NCBI GenBank assembly: GCA_963422465.1 | Contig: OY730169.1 | Location: 248,001 to 312,000, forward strand | DNA: 64,000 nt | Direction: 5' to 3' | From: Lichina pygmaea | Taxonomy: Eukaryota > Ascomycota > Lichinomycetes > Lichinales > Lichinaceae | In this document: positions 1-11,566 of the stretch, piece after piece | Numbering within the stretch: position 1 is the first letter of the stretch | Layout of the letters: each line of letters begins with the position of its first letter | Notes under the pieces: model-generated | What the model was told of the DNA's origin: nothing | Databases searched by the model: none | The model's input: the letters and a program-made list of their open reading frames with translations, nothing else | Made by a program: the position numbers and the translations under genes

Positions 1-1176
1 GAGGCCCCGGTCGAGAAACATGGGACGCAGAGATCGTACTCGTGACAGGCTTCGTGCGCACATCTGATGTGTACCTACTCGTCCATGAGCAATCATCCGA
101 CAAGGTTCAGGTCATCTTGCTTGCCGAATGAAGTGAGCCGTTAAGCCTGGAACTGACCGTCGACGTGATATCGACCGAGCAGACGTCACAGATACATTTG
201 ATGCCTCCTTCGCTACCGCGACTGGCAGTCTTCTTCCTGATGACGCCCATGTCTCCTGGTGCCTGAAGGGGCTGATCTGCGTGTTTGGGTACGTCTTACA
301 GTTTATGTTGTTGGTAGGCCGGGGACCCTAGAGATAACGTCAACGGAGTCGATGCAGCAGGGGACTGGGTTGATTACATCAGCCGATTGACTGGCAGCAT
401 CGAGAATGGCTGGGAATCTCCGCTAGAACCAACGGACCATCTCGGACATCTTCTGCAGCTCAATAAGCCGTGATCGCAAAGGTCTGCCGGCGTTGACCAG
501 ATACTGTACGAGTAATTGTCGGAGCACGTGGAGCTCACTAGACCCTCCAAGTCACCGATCGCGCCCCTAATTCGAGGCGGTACGTACTACGTAACGTACA
601 GTACGTACGTAACGTACTTCCATACATTACGGTAAGAGCCGCGGTGACGTTGAGCCAGGTAGGGAATTGTTTGAGAGCAGTTTCAGCTGTTGCGACTTCT
701 GCAGTCTAACATAAGTCAGTGGATTACGTCGTGACGGTATCACTGGTCTTGTTCTCAGTACTTGGAGCAGCTGAAGAAGATCCGAGACGATCCGCGGACC
801 GAGGCGAAGTCACTACGGCAGGCGATAAAGACTCGACTCGACACCCCGGCATCAAAAGTAATAAGACAATCAGAGCGACGATGATCATATAAGCCTCAAC
901 GTCGCCAAGCCAACACGACGTACGTAACGTACGGAAGTACACGCACCATCCGTTGAGAGGCACGAGGGCAAGCGGTGCCAGTATACTTAAATCTCACAGG
1001 TCCTTGCTACCTGGCTCTATGGGCCCATCAGGAGTCAAGGCAGCTCTACTTCTCCGGCATAGAGGTAGCGCCTTGGCACGGCATCCGGCGCAGGCATCGA
1101 TCAGGACATCGGCCTCGGCTTAGAGGAGGCTTGAACTTCCAAGCATCTCGCTTCTTCTTGGCGCAGAGAACGAAGC
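1..1176. other. Intergenic region upstream of ypkA
   Basis: I see no convincing gene here. The only open frame of note lies on the minus strand (about 724-963), lacks an ATG at its start and has a short hydrophobic stretch; I do not accept it as a gene. The region holds repeated palindromic runs built on TACGTAACGTA, at about 580-625 and again near 917-930. The 3' part must contain the ypkA promoter and 5' leader; no clear TATA box is seen. The end of any upstream gene is not recognisable at the window edge. Confidence 0.5.
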
Positions 1177-2419
1177 ATGTCCTGGAAACTGACCAAGAGT
1201 GAGTGGTTACATGGACCAGCTGGTTATAGGCTCTGGCCGCGTTGGGTGCCCTGTGACGTGGTCTTGTCGTGGCTAGTTGCTGTGGTCCATGGACAGCAGC
1301 CAAGGGGACATTGATCTCTGGGCACGTCAGACGATCAACGCATCCGGAGGAGATCGCGTTCGGACGTGGCCCGCAAACGTTGAATTGAATCGGTGTAATT
1401 CCGTCGTGAGCCGGGGCTGACGGCATGTCTTCTAGAGCTCAAGGACACCCACTTGGGTCCTCTGACGAGCACATTCACCCGGTCGTCGTCGACCTCGACG
1501 ATCATTCCAGAAGGGGAAAAGGCTCCGAGCAGTTTCAGTGACCATGGCATCGGTGGGCTGATTCTTACCTGGACCTTACCGAAAGCACCCGGCACTGACG
1601 GGGACGGTCCAGCTGCGTCCGAGGCCAGTTCCAACCCTCCAGCGCCTCCGTCGCGGCCTGGCATCCTGATCGTAACCCTTCACGAGGGCAGAGGCTTCTC
1701 GCTTTCGGCGGACCAGCAGCATCTCTTGAGCCAACATGGCACCAATTCGGCCTCTCTGGGTGGCTCTGGCGGCTTCTCCGTCGCCGGATCGATGCGTCCG
1801 AGCTCTTCCTCTGCGCGCGGTCACGGATCGGTGGCGTCGTCGTTCACCGGCGGCGGGAGGCCTCAGTCGGTAACCGGAGGCATCAACGCCTTTCCCACCA
1901 ACCACGGCCGGTACTCGTCGAAATACCTGCCCTACGCCCTCCTCGACTTCGACAAGGTGCAAGTCTTCGTCAACGCCGTGTCCGGCTCGCCCGAGAATCC
2001 GCTCTGGGCTGGAGACAATACGTCCTACAAGTTCGACGTGTCGCGTGTGACGGAGATGTCGGTTCAGATCTACCTGCGCAACCCAGGGGCAAAGCCTGGC
2101 TCCGGACGAAGCGAGGACATTCTGCTCGGGCAGTGTCGCGTCAACCCGCGGTTCGAAGAGGCTCGGGCGCACGCCGAAGATCCCAAGGCGCACCGGAAGG
2201 ACAAGGAGAAGGCGCAGCACGACCGCAGCCTAGGGCAGTCGGGATCGGAATGGCTCGACATGCTGCTGGGGACGGGCCAGATCAAGATTGGGGTCGAGTA
2301 CGTCGAGAACCGGCGGAGGGCGCTCAAGATTGAAGACTTTGAGCTCTTGAAGGTCGTCGGCAAAGGCAGCTTCGGGAAGGTCATGCAGGTCATGTAGGCA
2401 GATCGTTCGCTCGAATCAG

Positions 2420-2500
<81 letters not shown>

Positions 2501-3732
2501 CCTCCATCTCCTTTTTCTCCTTCCTCACCCGTCGCACGACGCACCCCTGAGACGGTGGAAAAAACACAGGAAGCGCGACACCGGCCGGATCTACGCGCTC
2601 AAGACCATCCGCAAGGCGCACATCATCTCGCGCTCCGAGGTGCCTCACACGCTGGCGGAGCGGTCCGTGCTCGCCCAGATCAACAACCCGTTCATCGTGC
2701 CTCTCAAGTTTTCGTTCCAGTCGCCCGAGAAGCTCTACCTCGTGCTGGCCTTTGTCAACGGCGGCGAGCTCTTCCACCACCTGCAACGGGAGCAGCGCTT
2801 CGACATCAACCGAGCACGCTTCTACACGGCCGAGCTCCTCTGCGCCCTCGAGTGCCTCCATGGCTTCAACGTCATCTACCGCGATCTGAAGCCCGAGAAC
2901 ATCCTGCTGGACTACACCGGCCACATCGCGCTGTGCGACTTTGGACTTTGCAAGCTGGACATGAAGGACGAGGATCGGACCAACAGTACGCAAGTCTTCT
3001 CGTCGTCATCTGTGCCGGCGTTCTCTGCCTGCGAAAAGATGCTCTTCTGACGCTAGAGGCGGCGTGTGACCTCCTCACAGCTTTCTGCGGCACTCCCGAG
3101 TACCTCGCGCCCGAGCTGCTGCTCGGCCAGGGCTACACCAAGACGGTCGACTGGTGGACGCTGGGCGTCTTGCTCTACGAGATGCTGACGGGCCTCCCGC
3201 CCTTCTACAACGAGAACACCAACGAGATGTACCGAAAGATCCTCTCGGAGCCCTTGCATTTCCCGGGGCCCGAGATCGTCCCTCCCGCCGCGAAGGACCT
3301 CCTCACCCGCCTGCTCGATCGGGACCCGGAACAGCGCATGGGTGCCCGCGGCGCGGCCGAGATCAAGGCCCATCCGTTCTTTCACAGCATCGATTGGCGG
3401 AAGCTTCTGCAGCGCAAGTACGAGCCGACGTTCAAGCCCAACGTGGTGCGTACCATCCTCCGTCTCCCAGTCCGCCTCGGTCGTCTGGATATGCCTCCAC
3501 GTCCCCTTCTGCTGACCGTCTCGTTCCTCCGCAGGTCGACGCGCTCGACACGGCCAACTTCGACCGCGAGTTCACGTCCGAAGCCCCGACAGATTCGTAC
3601 GTCGACGGGCCCATGCTCTCTCAGACGATGCAGCAACAGTTCGCCGGCTGGTCCTACAACCGCCCCGTCGCCGGGCTCGGCGACGCCGGGGGCAGCGTCA
3701 AGGACCCCGCCTTCGGCAGCGTCGGCGGCTGA
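1177..3732 (+). CDS. ypkA: YpkA/Ypk1-type AGC protein kinase
   Basis: Serine/threonine kinase of the AGC group, orthologous to yeast Ypk1/2 and Aspergillus YpkA. By family knowledge it is activated by PDK1 and TORC2 and controls sphingolipid synthesis, membrane stress and polarity. Proposed exons are 1177-1198, 1436-2393, 2570-2985, 3081-3445 and 3535-3732, giving 652 residues, with GT-AG introns that keep frame. The first exon is only 22 nt; it joins exon 2 to give an N-terminus starting MSWKLTKKLKDTHLGPLT, which is typical of filamentous-fungal YpkA and decides the start. An N-terminal C2-like region precedes the kinase domain. Visible motifs are the glycine loop GKGSFGKV, ALK lysine, YRDLKPEN catalytic loop, DFG, T-loop TNTFCGTPEYLAPE and C-terminal hydrophobic motif FAGWSY. 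Intron 2 holds a long CT microsatellite. The gene appears intact; confidence in identity is very high. Confidence 0.96.
2424..2496. repeat. (CT)n microsatellite in a ypkA intron
   Basis: About 36 almost perfect CT units lie inside the intron 2394-2569 between exons 2 and 3 of ypkA. The tract is 3' of the donor and about 75 bases before the acceptor, so it lengthens the polypyrimidine region. Its length is likely to vary between strains. Confidence 0.95.
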
Positions 3733-4690
3733 AGCGCTGACCGCACGTTCACGACGTCATGATCATTGCGAGTGGTCGTCTGTCGGTTCAGGATCTGGGC
3801 AAAGACAGGAGTCCGACGAGGCCGAGGCCGGGGTCGGGGGGCCAGGTCGCCCCTCCAGCGTTCTTTTCCCCTCTCTTTTCTCTCGCTTTCAGTACCCTCG
3901 TACAGTACACCCTCCCGCGACCTTACCTTCCGTTTCCTATCTCCACCCCACTGTTAGATTGGGTTCGTACGAGATACCTGTTGCCGTCCCGGGCTTGGTA
4001 CGGGGTAGAAGAGTGCTGGGCTTGGTTGTTCTTTCGTCCCTTCATTCCCGCCTTCCTTCCGTCCTTCCACCGGCGCTTGCGGGGCTTCCCATTACCCTCC
4101 TCGACGCACAGTATATCTACGAGTACAGCAAAGAATGGAGGCAGTTCTCTTGGCAGTCCGCTCAGGCCGTGGCAGGAAGCCGGCCAGAACGTCCGCAAAT
4201 CTGCCTCTCGTGCCTCTTTCCATCGAGCCGGACCCACCAGGCTCTGCCGATTGCCAATGTTGGGCCACGTGACTTGACTTGCCGGTGAGGGGCCGCCCCC
4301 TGCGGTACCGTATGATGACGGAGGAAGTCGTAGGACTGCTGTGTGCTGATTGCTACGCTTGGCGAGTCTCGGCAATTCCAGACCGGCTGGCGTGGCGCTA
4401 GAGGTGGGGTCAACGCACCTGCCCGTCCTGCCCCTCCTGCCCGCTCTCCTTCCCCGTTCTGTTCCGGGCCAGTCCGTCTCCACCGACGAAGAGGAAGGAA
4501 GAGGAAGGAAGAGAGAAGGCCCGTCAGCACAAGCAGTACGTATATAAGCCACCCTATCGTCGATCTCGTCCCTTACCTTATACTTGAAGACCGTTCGTCC
4601 ATTGACCCGGCAGGCTCCAAGACCCACCCGATCCCCGGACAATCTTTCTTGGTGCATCGTTAAACCATACCATATACATATACATCCATC
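3733..4690. other. Intergenic region between ypkA and pgi1
   Basis: This stretch contains the ypkA 3' end and the promoter and leader of the isomerase gene. It is pyrimidine-rich around 3870-3930 and 4425-4480 and has purine-rich GGAAGA repeats near 4490-4515. Long open frames on both strands here (for example one crossing into pgi1 on the minus strand) show no recognisable domain and are treated as chance frames. Confidence 0.6.
4541..4547 (+). promoter_or_regulatory. TATA box of pgi1
   Basis: TATATAA lies 144 bases upstream of the isomerase start codon, consistent with a core promoter for a highly expressed glycolytic gene. The transcription start is inferred to lie about 30-60 bases downstream, within the CT-rich leader. 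Confidence 0.6.
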
Positions 4691-6671
<1,981 letters not shown>

Positions 6672-6889
6672 ACCGCCGACGGGCGTGGAGGACGGTGTTT
6701 GCCATGAGGTGGAGTTTGCGGTTATGCATGATGTCTACGTATGTACGTCTAACGAGAAAAGTATTCAAACAGGCAGAGAGTACCGGAGCTGCAACGATGG
6801 AGTCGTGTTATATTGTTGCCGTCTTTCAAGTTGCATGCATGAAGTGGATCTGGAGTATACGTGTGACCGTAACCCAGTATGGTAAGAAA

Positions 6890-7480
6890 TGATGGTACTT
6901 GCTTGTGAGAGGATTTGGAACAGCATCCATGCCCTCGCACTCTTGCAAGAAGCACATGACTTTGGCCTAGATTATCGTAGGACTACCGTATCAAAGATAT
7001 TCCTTTGCAAACCATGATTCTGAATTCTTTCACCCTGCTATCCACTGTCATCGAACATCTTAGGTTCAGTCCGAAGCCGTGATTCTAGTCTAACTTTGAA
7101 GGTGAATGACATTCCGATAGCACAGCAGCCTGGTGTCGCTTGTGAAAGGATTTGGAATGGCCATTTGTGCTCTTGTAGGCCCTTGCAAGAAGTATATAGT
7201 TTTGGCCTGGGTCGTCGTAAGACTAGCAGTAATGTTTCTTTGCAGATCTTGAGCTTTGGTTATTTTACTCATCTGTCTGTTCACTGTCATGGAACAACTT
7301 AGGCTCAATAGAGTCGCGGTTAGAGTACCGTATAGCTTTGAAGGCGAATGGTACCGGTAAACCATAGCAAGACTACAGAAGTATTCATCTTTTTTCAAGC
7401 ACCTATCAGCGTCCCTAGGTTCAGTCGAGGCCGTGCTTCCATTCTAACCTTGGAGGACAATGACGGACCAATAGCAGCCT
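6890..7480. repeat. Degenerate tandem repeat of about 238 bp
   Basis: Downstream of pgi1, blocks recur at a spacing of 237-239 bases: a GGATTTGGAA block at 6911 and 7148, and a TAGGTTCAGT-like block at 7061 and 7300. A third, internally shortened copy of the latter starts near 7416. The units are diverged (many substitutions). No coding potential is seen. Origin is unknown; an old local duplication or a remnant of a short mobile element are both possible. Confidence 0.6.
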
Positions 7481-7603
7481 TATGAAGCATCTCATCCTCA
7501 CTTTCCTCCGGTTTTTGCCCTCTACTACGGTACACTGGCTCTTCAGATTCCCTCGTCAAGCTTCCGGGCATACTGCTACGTAGCTCGTTTGCCGTAGACG
7601 ACG

Positions 7604-9302
7604 ATGACAACGAAAGCGACGGCCTCCGAATCGTCACGCAGCGTCGGGTCCTCGTCGATGATGCCGACAAGCACAGCGTTACGACGCCCGTTGCTTCCCA
7701 CCATAATCCTAGCAGTGCTATGCTTGAGCAGCGCATGCGCTGCCGCCACGGGCCAACAGCCGCTGCAACGAGCACAACAACAACCACCATCGCAGCAAGA
7801 ACGACAGCAGCCTAGATACGCCTTACGACAGTTCATTCCGGTCAGTTGTCTAAAAAGGAATATGTAAGTCTGTCGTGTCTCGGGACAAAGACAGGTGACT
7901 GTGGAAGGAGGCATTTGGTAGCGCATCGAAATTGAAGAAAACTGTCAGGCTGACGTTGTGTTTCGAGCTCACAGTGACAACGGCGAACATGTAAGAGCAC
8001 TCTACTCCGACAATCCCTTTCCTACGCGGTACGGCTGGGCCGAATGGTCTCACCTCGGAGGACAGCCTCGTCGCGGCGTCAATGCCGACCAAGAAGTCTG
8101 GATGTGATGTGCTCGTCTGACCTTGATACGTTGAACCAACACAGCTCGAAGACGACAACGGAGACCTCGTTTACACGCCCTTTCCGACGTGCAACGAGAC
8201 GGGAAAGCCGCTGGAGCTTGCGTTCGGGGTCGAGCAGGGTAAGTCACGGTGGCTTCCTGCAAGCGTATCGACAGACCCTCTTCTACCTTGCCCGCCTCTT
8301 TTCTCCGCGCTCCGTCCCGAGGTACTGTCTTTGATTGAGAGAGACCCGGTTACCATGCAGATATCCCTGGTTGAGTGGCATTAGATGGTTTGGCGGCCTG
8401 CTGATTGACGTGACGGAGACGAACGAGGGACCAGACCTCAATTGTACCATCTCCTTCATCTCGGACGAGTTCTTCCATCTGCTGGAGTTTTACGTCCACA
8501 ACGATGCTCCCCTGACCTGCCGTATCCCTGCACGGCCACTTGCTGCTGCTGCTGCCGTCGCTGCTGGTGGAGCGGGTGAGAAAAAGGGCAAACCTGCCGG
8601 GGACGTCTCGACGACGACGGCCGCGGAGGGAGGACGAAGCGGTGATTACGTTCCACTGAGTACGCTTTCTATCCCCTTTGATACCCGCCACCGTCACGAC
8701 AGCCCGCTGACACGCCGCCCATCCTTTCTTCCCGACCAGTCTTCGCTCTCTCAGGTACACTCCAGCTCTCGCACCTGCACATCGCGAACCACCTGAACAT
8801 GCTGCTGCACGCGGCTCCACGGTCGGTGGCGCCGGGTGTCGTGGACTCGGCCACGGCATACTCGATCTCACCGACGACCAAGAACACGCGCATCATCATC
8901 GGGTCGGCGCTGCGGCTGCGTCTCAGTGTGCGCTGGTACCCGTCCACGACCCTGCCGAGCGGCTGGGCCGGCGTCGGCGGCCACATCTTCCTGAGCACCG
9001 TCGTGTACTGCCTGCTGTCCATGGCCGCCACCGCGGCCGCCTGTCTGGCCTACTTCCGCGCCGTCGAACTGCCCCGCAAACTCAGACGCTACGGCGCCGA
9101 GCGACTGGGCGGGGACGGCGGCGGCGCAGCAATGGACTTCCGCGGCGGCGCCTCATCTGGCGCGGGTGGACCCCTCGGCGGATACGCCTATCCGGCTTCG
9201 GCTTCGGCTTCGGCGTCAGGCGCAAACGGGCACGCGCCCGGTCGGGGCTTTGGCCTAGGCTTGAACTTTGGGAGAGCAAGCGGTAGCGGGAAGTTGGACT
9301 GA
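7604..9302 (+). CDS. Unrecognised type I membrane protein with signal peptide
   Basis: I do not recognise the family. Supported exons are 7604-7863, a 16-nt micro-exon 7975-7990, 8145-8238, an exon ending at 8659, and 8740-9302. The start of the fourth exon is unclear: 8342 keeps frame but uses a weak acceptor, whereas the canonical CAG at 8360 does not. The first ATG is 7604, but the ATGs at 7658/7661 sit directly before a signal-peptide-like segment (RRPLLPTIILAVLCLSSACA) and may be the true start. The middle of the protein is probably lumenal (motifs WLSGIRWFGG, LNCTISFISDEFF, with a possible N-glycosylation site NCT). One transmembrane helix lies near the C-terminus (about 9000-9050), followed by a basic stop-transfer (RKLRR) and a Gly/Ser/Ala-rich tail. 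The architecture suggests an ER or Golgi resident or secretory-pathway protein; the function is unknown. Confidence 0.7.
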
Positions 9303-9379
9303 GCTGGATCGTTGGCCGTATCCTGTCCGTTTGGATTACCTCTGTATGTTATCATCTGGGTGTTACGCTATCTTTAGCC

Positions 9380-9735
9380 TAGCTATCTATTTATCCTATT
9401 CTATTCATAGTGTCCACTCCTATCTCACTGGCTCAGCCATGCTACCCTTTTCCGTTTGTCCTGTGTTTTCTGTACATCTTGTCTTTCTTCATCTGTCAGC
9501 AGATTCATTATATCGGTCTGTTTATCTGTTTATCTATCTGTCTGCGCATCTATTTGTCTGTCTATCTATCTGTCTGGCTATCTATCTATCTGGCTGTCTG
9601 TCCGTCTAGGTTAATTCATTTAGCTGTCTACCTGTCTACCTCTCTACCCGTCTATCTGTCTATCTATCTATCTGTCTACATATCTACATACCTGTCCATC
9701 TGTTAAGCTGTCCATCGATCTATCTATAAATCCGT
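9380..9735. repeat. Imperfect CTAT/CTGT tetranucleotide tract
   Basis: Some 350 bases downstream of the membrane-protein gene are made largely of alternating CTAT and CTGT units with interruptions. A purer core lies at 9525-9600 and 9645-9680. It gives open but low-complexity frames on the plus strand, which are not genes. Confidence 0.85.
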
Positions 9736-10254
9736 CACTCTAAGCTACCTCGGTCTGCGATATCTAGAGTACTGCGTGTAAGATGGAGTGTGTAGAACAG
9801 TGTGTAGAACAGAGCGTAGAACAGAGCGTGTAGAGTAGGGTGTAGGGAGCACGGTATGAAAAGCAAAGCTTGCAAAACAGGGTATTATGCAGAGTGCACA
9901 GAGTACTACGTTTACTACTGCTGCTAATGCTGCTGCCACTGCTACAGTATAGATCATAGATTCAAAGCCACAGATTGCCTTCATCACCGCATCATCAAGT
10001 ACTTGAATCAGGAAGAGCCAAAGTGCGTGTAGGGACGCACTACTTGATGGGTGGGGACAGGTTCAAGCTTGAGTATTCGTGCCACAAGTCTTATTTTGGG
10101 CTTCAGGTTCTGATGACGACGCGACATCGGTGAACCCAGAGCTGATGTAGCTGGTCGATTCGCGCACTTGCGTAATCGCGTATTTGCGTATGTGGTATAC
10201 ATGATTCAGACGATAGGAACCACCGTTCCAGAGCCCCTTGGCAAGAGACTGTCG
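9736..10254. other. Intergenic region, no gene seen
   Basis: Between the tetranucleotide tract and bS21m I find only short degenerate repeats (GTGTAGAACAG-like units at 9785-9850 and a CTGCTAATG/CTGCTGCCA run near 9915-9940). The 3' ends of two convergent genes face this region. Confidence 0.5.
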
Positions 10255-11139
10255 TCACCATCCCTGCTTGCGCATGTGTCGCACCTGTTCGATGGTGGCC
10301 AGGAAGCCCTTGAGAAAGCGTTTCCTCCAGCGTTCGCTCTTGAGCCGCTTCCGTCGCAGCCCCGGTCGTTCGTGGTGGCGTTGCTGGACGAGCTGCCTCC
10401 GCAAGTTGTTATCGTTGAGCTTGCGCGCCAGACGGCGTAGTCCCGTCGCGAGGTCGATGCCCTTCTCCGACACAATGTCGACGGTGCGTCCGATGGCCGG
10501 CGTCAGACGCATCGGCGCTAGGTTCGGTTTCGGTGGGTTCCTCTGCGAATCGAAGTATGGCTTCCCGCCCGCCACTCGCCCTTGCCGCCCAGCGTCCACT
10601 GCACCTACGGCGCTAAAGGGCGCAGGGGTCGGCTGGGCGAACGGTGAGCTCGCGGGGTTGCCAAACGGGTTCTGCATCTTCTCCACCGGAACGGGCTTCT
10701 TGCTTTCCAGCAACGCCCAGAGCCTGTTGCGTGTATCCGATGCCGAGTCGCCGACACCCATACCTGTCCGGGCCTGGCGTGCCGTCGGCGATGACGGTTG
10801 CAGGAACTTGTCAAGCAGGGAAACAGAGTGGCCAGTGTAGGACGACGCTGGATCATCGTCGTCCGCGCTGCTTTGACCAGCTGATGATATCGATGTTGAC
10901 GATGGCGATGAAGATGACGGCGCTGGAGGTGTCGATTCTGGTGGCTGTTGGCGCCTAACGCTCGCGACGGAGAAGGATCGGGAACAGTTCGTGCAGCGAC
11001 TGCGAAGAACTGAAGGTCTATTCCTCGACTGCCGCAAAGATGACCATGACGAAGTAGTTGGCCGGGCTAGAGCCGATGGCATCAGGAGTGTGCGCAAAGC
11101 AAGGAGCGAAGCGTCGACAACTTTAGGAGAGGAAGACAT
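10255..11139 (-). CDS. mrp21: Mitochondrial small-subunit ribosomal protein bS21m
   Basis: Component of the mitochondrial ribosomal small subunit, homologous to bacterial S21 and yeast Mrp21. The 294-residue single-exon protein has a long, poorly conserved N-terminal part rich in Arg, Ser and Pro, as expected for a mitochondrial targeting sequence and linker. The S21 core is the last 70 or so residues: a first helix with LRRLARKLNDNNLRRQL, then the strongly conserved basic motif HERPGLRRKRLKSERWRKRF, and a C-terminal helix ending RKQGW. This layout (long linker plus short S21 core at the extreme C-terminus) is usual in filamentous fungi. The start ATG is at 11137-11139. It is divergent from the RBM25-like gene with a 427-base shared upstream region. 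Confidence 0.9.
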   Translation of the reverse strand: MSSSPKVVDASLLALRTLLMPSALARPTTSSWSSLRQSRNRPSVLRSRCTNCSRSFSVASVRRQQPPESTPPAPSSSSPSSTSISSAGQSSADDDDPASSYTGHSVSLLDKFLQPSSPTARQARTGMGVGDSASDTRNRLWALLESKKPVPVEKMQNPFGNPASSPFAQPTPAPFSAVGAVDAGRQGRVAGGKPYFDSQRNPPKPNLAPMRLTPAIGRTVDIVSEKGIDLATGLRRLARKLNDNNLRRQLVQQRHHERPGLRRKRLKSERWRKRFLKGFLATIEQVRHMRKQGW

Positions 11140-11566
11140 GGTGATTTTTTGCTTTCAGGAGTCAATGTCAAGCACACGACTCAGGGTTGCTCTGCTACAA
11201 AGAAGAATAAATTAGAGACAGTACGTGTCGAGATCTGGCACAGGTATTCACTTACCTGCAGGAGTGTCTTCGACATGACATGATGATGAGACTGACTGAT
11301 CACGTTGCCGAATCTTAGCATGGCTTTTTGCTAAGAGAGCTTCTCGTCGATTGATAACCTCGGCTATGGCGTCTAAAAGATTCGGCGGTTGCCGTGATTA
11401 GGCGCGAGCCGCGGCTAGGCGGCTACTGCAAGGCCTCTGTGGAGGACGGCGACCCCAAGACCCCGATCCCGAATACCTCTCAATTTATCCGTTGCTGCCT
11501 CCACCCTTTACTCAATCCCAAAGATCATCTCCTCTAGAGACGATCACTGCCATCATCTCAGACGAG
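11140..11566. promoter_or_regulatory. Shared divergent promoter region
   Basis: 427 bases separate the start codons of bS21m (minus) and the RBM25-like gene (plus), so both promoters must lie here. No clear TATA box is seen. The part before 11567 is AT/CT-mixed leader sequence. Confidence 0.4.

Noticed and set aside
1453-2397. ypkA beginning at 1453
   Set aside because: The frame there starts with TTG, and joining it to the 22-nt exon at 1177 gives the conserved YpkA N-terminus with proper splice sites.
9380-9706. Small proteins encoded in the CTAT/CTGT tract
   Set aside because: Repetitive Ser/Leu/Tyr/Ile-rich frames arise from the tetranucleotide repeat and exist in several frames at once.
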